NCBI GenBank assembly: GCA_023412495.1 | Contig: JAEYNP010000041.1 | Coordinates: 1-61,707 of the forward strand | Direction: 5' to 3' | Source of the DNA: Pseudomonadota bacterium | GTDB taxonomy: Bacteria > Desulfobacterota > Desulfobulbia > Desulfobulbales > Desulfocapsaceae | Length of the DNA: 61,707 bases | Shown: positions 24,396 through 31,500 of the stretch, in pieces | How the letters are laid out: each line of letters opens with the position of its first letter | Position numbering within the stretch: position 1 is the first letter of the stretch | Translations under genes and position numbers: made by a program | Notes under the pieces: generated by a model | Seen by the model: the letters and a program-made list of their open reading frames with translations, nothing else | The model's database searches: none | What the model was told of the DNA's origin: nothing

Positions 24396-26887
24396 ACCTG
24401 CGTTTCCTCTTCCGCGAAATGATGCACAGCCGCGGCCAGGCGGTGATCTTCGTGCTCTGCGTGGCGCTGTCGCTGGTCAGCATCGTCGCCGTGAGCAGCT
24501 TTCGGCGGGATGTGCGCGCGGCGCTCGCCGGCGACGCGAAAAACCTGCACGGCGGCGACATCATCATCCGCTCACAGGCGGAGTTTTCTTCGCCGCTGGG
24601 CGGGGAATTGGCCGCGCTGCAGCGTGATGAGGGGATCTCCCTCGTCAGGAGCTGGGAATTCTATTCCATGGCGAGGAGGGCGGACGGCGAGGCCGCGCTC
24701 TTCTCCAATATCAAAGCGGTGGAACAGGGGTATCCCCTGTACGGCACCGTGGAGCTGCAGTCCGGCAGGGGGTTCACGGATGTTCTGCGGCCGGGCCGGG
24801 CGGTGGTCGGCGCCTCGCTCCTCGACCGGCTGGGGGTAGCGGTGGGGGATACCTTGCTGCTCGGCGATGCCCGTCTCACCATCGCCGATGTGGTCAGCCG
24901 GGAGTCGCTCCGGCCCGTCGATTTTTTCTCGTTCGGGCCGCGAATCTTCGTCGCCGCAGAGGATCTGGGGAAGATGAACCTGATCGGGAAGGGCAGCCGG
25001 GTGAACTATGTGACCACCATCAAGGTCGACCGGCCGGGGGAAGCGGAGAAACTCGCCGAGCGCCTCAAGGCCGCGGCAGCCGAGGGCCGGGAGCGGGTCG
25101 CCACCGCCGCGACCGCCGGCTCCAGGGTGAAACGGTTCTTTGACAATCTCCTGTCCTTTCTGGCCCTCGTTTCCGTCTTCACCCTGCTGCTCGCCGGCAT
25201 CGGCATGCAGAGCTCGCTCGCCGCCCTGCTGAGGCGGAAGGTGAAGAGCCTGGCCGTCATCCGTTCCCTCGGCGCCACCAGCACCTTTCTCCTCCGTCAC
25301 TATCTGGCGCTGGTCTTCTGCCTCGGCCTTATCGGCTGCGGCCTCGGTATTTTTGCCGGCCTTGCCCTCAAACAGAGTTTCGCAGGATTTCTCGGCGGCT
25401 TTCTGCCCGAGAAGATCGTCCTTGGCGTGACGCCGGCCGATGTGGTCGAGGGGATGGCGCTCGGCCTGGCGGTTGTCGCCTTTTTCACCTTTCTGCCCCT
25501 CAGCTCAACCCTCGAGGTCAAGCCGGCAGCGATCTTTCGCAGGGAGAAAGCGGGCGGCGCGAAAAAGGCCAGCAGTCGGCTGCTGATCGTCCTTGGCCTG
25601 CTCATCCTTGCCGGGCTCATCGTCCGGCAGCTTGAGGAAATGCGGACAGGATTGTACTTTGTCGGCGGTTTTATGGGGCTCATTGCGGTGCTCGCCGCCC
25701 TGGCGGGCCTGCTCCTGGCCGCCATCGCCCGCCTGCGGGTGAAAAGACTGTCGCTGCGCCAGGCGGTGCGAAGCCTTCTCCGGCCCGGCAACGCCACCCG
25801 GGCGATTGTCGTGACGCTCGCCTCGGCGCTTGCCGTTCTGCTTTCGATGTATCTGGTGGAACGGAACCTGCGGTCCACCTATATCGACTCTTATCCCGCC
25901 GACGCTCCGAACCTTTTCTGCCTGGACATCCAACCGGATCAGCGGCAGGGTTTTCTCGAGCTGGTCGGAGGGGAGGCGGAACTCTTTCCGGTGGTTCGGG
26001 CCCGGCTGCGGGCGATCAACGGCGAGAAAATCGACCGCGAGACGGAACGGGAGAAGCGCGGCGACAGCCTGGCCAGGCAGTTCAATCTCACCTACCGGGA
26101 GACGCTGCTTGCCGACGAAGTCCTGGTGGAGGGCGACAGCCTCTTCGGTTCCAAAAGGGGCGAGGGAGCCTTGCCGCCGGTTTCGCTGCTCGACACCGTG
26201 GTCGAGATGGGCGATATGAAGGTCGGAGATGTCCTGGAATTCAACATTCAGGGCGTGCCACTGCGGGCGCAGGTGACCTCGATCCGAAAGCACACCAGAT
26301 CCATGCTCTACCCCTATTTTTATTTCGTCTTTCCGGAGCAGTATCTCAAGGCCGCGCCGCAGACGATGTTCGCCGCCCTGCGCGTGCCGGAAGGGGAAGT
26401 GGCGCAGCTGGAAAACCGGATCGTGAGCCGTTTCCCCAATATCAGTCCGGTCAATGTCGGGGAGACGGCCGCCGAACTCGGCAGAATACTGGAAAAACTG
26501 TCCGCGGTGGTGGCATTTTTCGCCGCCTTTTCCCTGCTTGCCGGGGCGCTGATCCTGGTCAGCTCGATCCTCGCCACCAGAATGGCGCGGATGGAGGAGG
26601 CGGTCTACTACAAGATCCTCGGAGCGGGCTCCGCCTTCGTGCTGCGCGTCTTTCTGCAGGAAAACCTGCTGCTGGCCCTCATCTGCGGAGGCTGCGGCCT
26701 GCTGGTCGGCCAACTGGGCAGTTGGGCGGTCTGCCGTTATTTCCTCGAGATCGGCTACCGGCCGTACTGGCTTACCTGCCTGATGCTGCTGGCGGCGACT
26801 GTGGGCCTCGTGGTGCTTCTCGGACTGCTCAGTTCCGCGACTATTCTGAGCCGCAAGCCCGCGGGATTTCTGCGCGAGCAGGTGTAA
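24392..26887 (+). CDS. ybbP: Large FtsX-domain ABC permease (YbbP-like)
   Basis: 831 residues. An N-terminal helix is followed by a large periplasmic domain (MacB_PCD type), three helices (about 250-370), two central helices (about 400-450), a second periplasmic domain and three C-terminal helices (about 700-825). Two FtsX units of this arrangement define the YbbP class (E. coli YbbP is 804 residues). It pairs with the ATPase encoded immediately before it. YbbAP is thought to act with the esterase TesA on hydrophobic compounds or lipids at the inner membrane; the exact substrate is open. Confidence 0.9.
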   Translation: MNLRFLFREMMHSRGQAVIFVLCVALSLVSIVAVSSFRRDVRAALAGDAKNLHGGDIIIRSQAEFSSPLGGELAALQRDEGISLVRSWEFYSMARRADGEAALFSNIKAVEQGYPLYGTVELQSGRGFTDVLRPGRAVVGASLLDRLGVAVGDTLLLGDARLTIADVVSRESLRPVDFFSFGPRIFVAAEDLGKMNLIGKGSRVNYVTTIKVDRPGEAEKLAERLKAAAAEGRERVATAATAGSRVKRFFDNLLSFLALVSVFTLLLAGIGMQSSLAALLRRKVKSLAVIRSLGATSTFLLRHYLALVFCLGLIGCGLGIFAGLALKQSFAGFLGGFLPEKIVLGVTPADVVEGMALGLAVVAFFTFLPLSSTLEVKPAAIFRREKAGGAKKASSRLLIVLGLLILAGLIVRQLEEMRTGLYFVGGFMGLIAVLAALAGLLLAAIARLRVKRLSLRQAVRSLLRPGNATRAIVVTLASALAVLLSMYLVERNLRSTYIDSYPADAPNLFCLDIQPDQRQGFLELVGGEAELFPVVRARLRAINGEKIDRETEREKRGDSLARQFNLTYRETLLADEVLVEGDSLFGSKRGEGALPPVSLLDTVVEMGDMKVGDVLEFNIQGVPLRAQVTSIRKHTRSMLYPYFYFVFPEQYLKAAPQTMFAALRVPEGEVAQLENRIVSRFPNISPVNVGETAAELGRILEKLSAVVAFFAAFSLLAGALILVSSILATRMARMEEAVYYKILGAGSAFVLRVFLQENLLLALICGGCGLLVGQLGSWAVCRYFLEIGYRPYWLTCLMLLAATVGLVVLLGLLSSATILSRKPAGFLREQV

Positions 26888-26950
26888 CTTCTGTGAGGGC
26901 TGAGTTGTTATGCGCGGCCTCACCCAAATGGGTGAAACATGGGGTGATTT

Positions 26951-27034
26951 ATCGGGTGCTATCGGTATCGGTATCGAAATCGGTATCGAAATCGAACAAC
27001 AGGGATCGATAGCGATAGCGATCCCGATTCCGAC
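26951..27034. repeat. Repeat family A copy between ybbP and the esterase gene
   Basis: Left arm 26951-26997 has ATCGGT/ATCGAA words (the run GTATCGGTATCGAAATCG is clear). Right arm 27005-27034 has ATCGAT-AGCGAT-AGCGAT-CCCGAT-TCCGAC. A GTAGGGTGCA element follows at 27073, the same association as at 50336-50581. Confidence 0.78.
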
Positions 27035-27072
27035 TTATGTGAGGGAGACCAAACAACTCACCTCCGCAGCAG

Positions 27073-27117
27073 GAGTAGGGTGCATTTTATGCACCAGGTG
27101 CGTGGAACGCAATTTAC
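27073..27117. repeat. GTAGGGTGCA palindromic element
   Basis: AGTAGGGTGCATTTTATGCACC is a hairpin (GGTGCA/TGCACC), followed by AGGTGCG and GCA. A second copy, GTAGGGTGCACTCCGTGCACC, is at 50336, and a partial TGCACCC is at 50584-50590. Both full copies flank family A arrays. Confidence 0.7.
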
Positions 27118-27191
27118 AGGAAGGCAGACCAAGTCTCAAAAAGTCTGAGTTTCCTAGGAACGGTGTGACTCATTCCCGTGGCGAGGAGAAA

Positions 27192-27878
27192 ATGGGAAAG
27201 GCTATTTATTCGATATTGTTTACAACGTTGCTCGCTCTCTTCGGCTGCGAAGGGGAAAAAGCGGAGACGGCCGCCGACCGTCTTGAGGATCGCACGATGA
27301 AGACCATCGTGGCGGTGGGGGACAGCCTCACGGCGGGGCAGGGGTTGGCCGAGGAGGAGGCCTATCCTGCCCTGCTGGAGAAGAAGCTGCAGGCGGATGG
27401 ATATCAATACAAAGTGATCAACGCCGGGGTCAGCGCCGAGACGAGCAGCGGCACCCTTTCCCGGCTGGAATGGGTGCTTTCCCTGGACCCGGATATCGTG
27501 ATCCTGGAAACCGGGGCCAACGACGGGCTGCGGGGCATCGATCCGCAGGTGCTGGAGAAGAATTTGCGGGAAATCCTTGCAACCCTGAAGGAAAGGGATG
27601 TCGCGGTCGTGCTGGCCGGAATGAGGATGGTCCATAATCTGGGACCGGCCTACGTCTCGCGGTTCAATGCGGTCTACCCGAAACTCGCCGAGGAATTCGA
27701 GCCGGTCTTTTTCCCTTTTTTCCTGCAGGATGTGGCCATGCAGGGCCGGCTCAACCAGGCCGACGTCATCCACCCGAACGCGGAAGGCTACAGGAAGATC
27801 ACCGAAAACATCTACCCGTACGTCCTCGAGGCGATCCGAATGGCAGAAGTCAGAGGCCAGAGGACAGAAGCCAGATAA
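27192..27878 (+). CDS. GDSL/SGNH esterase lipoprotein (TesA/arylesterase-like)
   Basis: 228 residues from ATG 27192 (GGAG upstream). The signal peptide ends in LALFGC, a lipobox, so Cys19 is expected to be lipidated. The SGNH hydrolase follows: block I VAVGDSLTAGQG with the nucleophile Ser, block III GANDGL, and block V DVIHPNAEGY with the catalytic Asp and His. It resembles TesA, the acyl-CoA thioesterase/arylesterase encoded next to ybbAP in E. coli, except that it is lipid-anchored. The last residues (about QRTEAR) and the stop lie inside repeat B. Confidence 0.9.
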   Translation: MGKAIYSILFTTLLALFGCEGEKAETAADRLEDRTMKTIVAVGDSLTAGQGLAEEEAYPALLEKKLQADGYQYKVINAGVSAETSSGTLSRLEWVLSLDPDIVILETGANDGLRGIDPQVLEKNLREILATLKERDVAVVLAGMRMVHNLGPAYVSRFNAVYPKLAEEFEPVFFPFFLQDVAMQGRLNQADVIHPNAEGYRKITENIYPYVLEAIRMAEVRGQRTEAR

Positions 27879-27896
27879 TATGGCCGCTGGGGCGGC
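27844..27896. repeat. Repeat family B copy at the esterase stop codon
   Basis: CAGAAGTCAGAGGCCAGAGG-ACAGAAGCCAGATAATATGG is followed by GCCGCTGGGGCGGC. The esterase stop TAA (27876-27878) is part of CAGAAGCCAGATAATA, the same word that begins the copy at 9119 (CCAGAAGCCGGATAATA). Confidence 0.75.
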
Positions 27897-27908
27897 AATC
27901 GATTCTGA

Positions 27909-28514
27909 TCATTCCGGTTTATCGAGTTCCGGCTTTCCGATGAGCACCAGTCCGCAGACGCTGGCCATTTTGGGCGGATCGGCATCAGGATTGCGAGTCG
28001 CCCAGTTCATCTCCCATCCGACCGTCTGAAAGAGCTTGGCCACATCCACGCCGCAACCGGACATGGAAGGCCTGGCCGTTACGGGATATCGGCAGGCACC
28101 GTTTCCGGTAAGGGCTGCACAGTCCTTATTCTCGCGACAGAAGATTTCCTTGCACGATCCACCGGCAAAAGCCCGGGCGTCCGCACATCCCATCGCCGTG
28201 GCGGAATGCTCGATACCCGATGCCACTTCATGGAGCAACTGGAATACCTCTCGACTCTCGTTGGAAAAAAGAACTCCGGCAGGAACATCTATTCTGAAGA
28301 AGATAGCCCGGGGATGGTTTTTCAGCAGATTCCGGAATGCCGAGGGCCCTGCGATGTGAGGAGGACAGCCTTTTGCCAGGCCGTAGTTCTGGCAGTGCTC
28401 CCGACACCTCGCGGCGAGGCTCTCCTCAAGGATAATATCCGCGGATGCAACGATCACCGCCTCACTTGCCCCCAGTTCGCGGGCGATCTGCAACAGCAAG
28501 CTCAAATTGTTCAT
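27909..28514 (-). CDS. DUF2284 predicted metal-binding protein
   Basis: 201 residues. Cysteine pairs spread through the chain match the DUF2284 family: CREHCQNYGLAKGCPPH, GCADARAFAGGSCKEIFC, CAALTGNGACRYP and a conserved ARPSMSGCGVDV. The cysteine pattern suggests an iron-sulfur or other metal centre; the biochemical role is unknown. Cytoplasmic, no signal peptide. Convergent with the esterase gene and divergent from the sigma-54 activator, so probably monocistronic. Confidence 0.85.
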   Translation of the reverse strand: MNNLSLLLQIARELGASEAVIVASADIILEESLAARCREHCQNYGLAKGCPPHIAGPSAFRNLLKNHPRAIFFRIDVPAGVLFSNESREVFQLLHEVASGIEHSATAMGCADARAFAGGSCKEIFCRENKDCAALTGNGACRYPVTARPSMSGCGVDVAKLFQTVGWEMNWATRNPDADPPKMASVCGLVLIGKPELDKPE

Positions 28515-28704
28515 TGCCTGTCGAAACTACGAAATTGCAGGGTGGCTCGCCAGTACTCAAAAGTTGCTTTATGAATTTTACCCCATATTAATAGAGTCCG
28601 GTGCAAAAAAAGGGAGAGTGGACCGGGAAGAGCCTCTGTTCTTTTTATATGTGTTTATGCTCATAATAGGGTATGGTGGATGAGAGAAAAAGGGGGCTGA
28701 AAAG

Positions 28705-30087
28705 ATGGACGATTTTGCAGACATAACGAAAAAAGCCAATGAGATCATATTGGAATCGATTTCGGAGGGGGTTTTCACCGTCGATCGCAACTGGCGGATC
28801 ATGAGCTTCAACCGGGCGGCCGAGGAGATCACCGGCACGCTCCGCTCCGAGGCGATCGGCCGGTACTGCTGGGAGGTCTTCCGCTCCAACATGTGCGAAG
28901 GGGCCTGCGCCCTGAAGCGCACCATGAAGGAAGGCAGATCCTTCGTCTCGAGCGCCACCTCCATCATCAACAGCCGTAGGCAGCGGGTGCCGATCACCGT
29001 CTCGACTTCCCCTTTGAAGGATGAGAACGGCCGGATCGTCGGCGGCGTGGAGACCTTCCGCGACCACAGTTTGGTCGAGGAACTGCGCCGCGAGCTGAGC
29101 GGCAGCTTCATGGTCGGCGATATGGTCAGCCGCAGCAAGGCCATGCGCAAGATTTTAAATATCCTCGGCCAGGTGGCCGAGAGCGACAGCACTGTCCTCA
29201 TCGAGGGCGACACCGGCACCGGCAAGGAACTCATGGCCAAGGCCCTGCACGGCCTGTCGTTGCGCAAAGAGGAGCCTTTTGTCTCCATCAACTGCGGCGC
29301 CCTTCCCGATACGCTGCTCGAATCGGAGCTGTTCGGCTACAAGGCTGGAGCTTTCACCAGCGCCGACAGGGACAAGCCGGGCCTCTTCCAGGCCGCAGGC
29401 CGCGGCACGATCTTCCTCGACGAGATCGGCGACACCAGCCCCGCCTTCCAGGTCCGGCTCCTGAGGGTCCTCGAGGAGAGGGAATTCCAGCCGCTCGGCA
29501 GCGTGACCAAGGTGAAGACGGAGGCTCGGGTTATCGCCGCCACCAACCGCGACCTGGCGGGGATGGTGGAACAGGGAGCGTTTCGGCGGGACCTCTTCTA
29601 TCGCATCAACATCATCCGCTTTCACCTGCCGCCGCTCAGGGAGCGGATGGAGGACGTCCCCCTGCTGATCGAGCGGTTCATCGCCAGGATGAACCGCCTC
29701 CGTGGGCGATCTGTCGCGGGCGTCTCGCAGGAGGCGATGGCCATCCTGCTCGATCACGATTACCCCGGCAACATCAGGGAACTCGAGAACATCATCGAAC
29801 ATGCCTTCGTCCTCTGCAGCGACGGGGAGATCGGCATCAACCATCTCCCGGCCTCCCTGACCCAGCCGCGCCTGGCCAGTCAGGAGAACGACCCCTCCAT
29901 GGCCGCCGGCCTCCGCGCCACGGAGGAAGAGATCATCGCCGAGGCGCTGAGGCGCCACGGCTACAATCGGCTGGCCGCCGCCCGCGCCCTCGGCATCCAT
30001 AAAAGCACACTTTTTCGAAAGATGGCCAGGTACAACATCGATCTGCCGGATATCGACGGTCGAACCCACCGCAAACGGTCGTGCTAG
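28705..30087 (+). CDS. Sigma-54 dependent activator with PAS domain (ORP-locus regulator type)
   Basis: 460 residues. A PAS domain (about 12-120) contains C55-x8-C64-x3-C68, a possible redox or metal site. The AAA+ sigma-54 interaction domain (about 135-370) has Walker A GDTGTGKE, Walker B TIFLDEIGD and the sigma-54 contact loop, which reads GAFTSA instead of GAFTGA. The C-terminus has a Fis-type helix-turn-helix (AEALRRHGYNRLAAARALGIH). The following operon has a -24/-12 promoter and upstream palindromes, so this is almost certainly its activator. In Desulfovibrio vulgaris the ORP genes are likewise controlled by sigma-54 and an adjacent activator. Confidence 0.93.
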   Translation: MDDFADITKKANEIILESISEGVFTVDRNWRIMSFNRAAEEITGTLRSEAIGRYCWEVFRSNMCEGACALKRTMKEGRSFVSSATSIINSRRQRVPITVSTSPLKDENGRIVGGVETFRDHSLVEELRRELSGSFMVGDMVSRSKAMRKILNILGQVAESDSTVLIEGDTGTGKELMAKALHGLSLRKEEPFVSINCGALPDTLLESELFGYKAGAFTSADRDKPGLFQAAGRGTIFLDEIGDTSPAFQVRLLRVLEEREFQPLGSVTKVKTEARVIAATNRDLAGMVEQGAFRRDLFYRINIIRFHLPPLRERMEDVPLLIERFIARMNRLRGRSVAGVSQEAMAILLDHDYPGNIRELENIIEHAFVLCSDGEIGINHLPASLTQPRLASQENDPSMAAGLRATEEEIIAEALRRHGYNRLAAARALGIHKSTLFRKMARYNIDLPDIDGRTHRKRSC

Positions 30088-30118
30088 GAGCCTGTCGGAT
30101 AATCCGACAGGCTCCTAG
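30084..30118. repeat. Perfect 17-bp palindrome at the activator stop codon
   Basis: CTAGGAGCCTGTCGGAT (30084-30100) and ATCCGACAGGCTCCTAG (30102-30118) are perfect arms around a single base. The TAG stop of the activator lies inside the left arm. There is no T-run, so it is not a classic terminator on either strand, but the RNA hairpin would be very stable. It resembles REP-like elements. Confidence 0.8.
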
Positions 30119-30170
30119 AGTCGCATTCACGCGACTGTCTACAGTCGCATAGCGATGCATCGGTGCGACT
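30119..30170. promoter_or_regulatory. Putative activator binding sites (UAS) for the ORP operon
   Basis: Four AGTCGC half-sites: AGTCGC 30119, GCGACT 30131, AGTCGC 30143, GCGACT 30165. They form AGTCGC-N6-GCGACT (30119-30136) and the tight palindrome GCGACTGT-CT-ACAGTCGC (30131-30148), plus a wider pair ending at 30170. They lie about 85-140 bases upstream of the -24 element, the normal distance for enhancer sites of sigma-54 activators. Confidence 0.6.
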
Positions 30171-30255
30171 CTTGCTGATCGGCGCAATCACCGGTTTGCT
30201 CCGGTTGTTTAAGTAACTATCCGTAATTCATTAATAAAATAAATTTGATTTTATC

Positions 30256-30270
30256 TGGCGCGCCACTTGC
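30256..30270 (+). promoter_or_regulatory. Sigma-54 (-24/-12) promoter
   Basis: TGGCGCG-CCAC-TTGC matches the consensus TGGCACG-N4-TTGC, with the GG and GC dinucleotides at correct spacing. It is 36 bases upstream of the first ORP gene, downstream of an activator gene of the sigma-54 class. Confidence 0.8.
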
Positions 30271-30305
30271 TGTTCCTGCGGGTAACGAGGAGAACTACAG
30301 CCGCC

Positions 30306-30758
30306 ATGAATGTCGCGATCACAATCTGGGAGAACCGCATATCTCCGGTCTTTGACGCCGCGGAGAACCTGCTCATCGCGGAAATCCGCGACAGGGAGAT
30401 CGTCGGCAGAAAAACCCGGCCATTGCCGGCCGGTCCCTACAGTCAACTGATTCAGCTTCTTCGTGAACATAGGGTGAAGGTCCTGATCTGCGGAGCGCTG
30501 TGCGTAGGCCCTGCAGCTCTCCTGGAGACGCATGGCATTCATGTCATCTCGTTCATTGCGGGAGATGCCGAACAGGTTCTCGCTCGCTACGCGCAAGGTG
30601 AAGATCTCTCGGCCTTCTTCATGCCGGGCTGCCGGTGGCGGAGATGCCGCACAGGATCGGAGCGCGGAGGACCGAAAGAACAACTGGAGAAAAATACATC
30701 CGGAGGTGGATTATGCCAGGCTTCGACAAAACCGGTCCGGCAGGACTCGGGCCCATGA
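30306..30758 (+). CDS. ORP/NifX-like protein (COG1433), first of three
   Basis: 150 residues from ATG 30306. The COG1433 dinitrogenase iron-molybdenum cofactor-like fold covers about 1-115: MNVAITIWENRISPVFDAAE, VLICGALCVG, DLSAFFMPGC. The D. vulgaris Orange Protein of this family binds a Mo-Cu sulfide cluster. The last 35 residues are Arg/Gly/Ser-rich, do not resemble the family, and overlap the next gene by 46 bases; the overlap is unusual. First gene after the sigma-54 promoter. Confidence 0.85.
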   Translation: MNVAITIWENRISPVFDAAENLLIAEIRDREIVGRKTRPLPAGPYSQLIQLLREHRVKVLICGALCVGPAALLETHGIHVISFIAGDAEQVLARYAQGEDLSAFFMPGCRWRRCRTGSERGGPKEQLEKNTSGGGLCQASTKPVRQDSGP

Positions 30759-31054
30759 CGGGAAAGCTGAGAGGGCTGTGCCGCGGGATGGGCGGCGCGG
30801 GATTTACCGGCCGCGGTATCGGCCGTGGCATGGGCGGCGGTATGGGCCAGGGCGGCGGAGGGTTGCGGCGCGGTCAGGGGATGGTGCGGGCCGAGGAGTA
30901 TCCTGACGCAGGTCCCGGGGAGACCGTCCAGGCTCAGAGCGCCGAATCGGGATCGGGGGCTGAAGTCATTGATCTGAAGCGGCAGGTCGAGCAGGTTGCT
31001 GAACTTCTCCAGATCATCACGGAGAAGGTCGCGGCTCTCGAGGCGAAAAAGTAG
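30713..31054 (+). CDS. DUF5320-type Gly/Met-rich small protein
   Basis: 113 residues from ATG 30713 with a GGAGGTGG ribosome-binding site. The N-terminus MPGFDKTGPAGLGPMTGKLR is the family hallmark. A glycine-rich stretch (GRGIGRGMGGGMGQGGGG) follows, then a C-terminal coiled coil (about 80-113, IDLKRQVEQVAELLQIIT). Proteins of this kind are regularly encoded beside COG1433 and MinD-like ATPases in anaerobes; their function is unknown. The coiled coil suggests oligomerisation or docking in the ORP complex. Confidence 0.85.
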   Translation: MPGFDKTGPAGLGPMTGKLRGLCRGMGGAGFTGRGIGRGMGGGMGQGGGGLRRGQGMVRAEEYPDAGPGETVQAQSAESGSGAEVIDLKRQVEQVAELLQIITEKVAALEAKK

Positions 31055-31109
31055 CCGGGGAGATTTGCCACGGGATGGTCAACCCATAACACGGGAAAGG
31101 AACATAGGC

Positions 31110-31490
31110 ATGTCGCAGATACTTATCGTCGGTGGAGATCCGACCATTATGGGGGATTTCGTCCGGGTCCTGTCGCAAAAAAACGGCAACAGGATCAGTT
31201 GGACCTACTCCGCTCGGGAAGCACTGGCCATCATGGATCGGGAAAAGATCGATACGGTCGTTGTTGACGAGAACCTGGTCAAGGTCGACGGCATCGATCT
31301 GGTCGGAGAAATAATGAAAGCGCATCCCATGGTCAACTGCGCTGTGATCAGCTCGTTGCCTGTTGCTGAGTTCCACGAGGCCACCGAGGGTCTTGGGGTA
31401 TTCATGCAACTGCCGCCTCAGCCGGGGGCGCAGCACGCGGAAAAGATGCTGCAGCTCTTGGAAACTATTGAAGTTCTGATGAAGATGTAA
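31110..31490 (+). CDS. Receiver-like (pseudo-REC) protein in ORP operon
   Basis: 126 residues from ATG 31110. A stand-alone CheY-like fold is suggested by ILIVGGDPTIMGDFV, TYSAREALAIMD, DTVVVDENLVKVDGIDLV and NCAVISSL. The candidate phospho-acceptor Asp in VVVDENL is present. The acidic pair after strand 1 is replaced (GGDP), and the conserved Lys near the C-terminus is absent (VFMQLPP), so it may not be phosphorylated normally. It has no output domain. Its place between ORP genes is not part of the Desulfovibrio arrangement as I know it. Confidence 0.75.
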   Translation: MSQILIVGGDPTIMGDFVRVLSQKNGNRISWTYSAREALAIMDREKIDTVVVDENLVKVDGIDLVGEIMKAHPMVNCAVISSLPVAEFHEATEGLGVFMQLPPQPGAQHAEKMLQLLETIEVLMKM

Positions 31491-31500
31491 GGCGAGTTCC

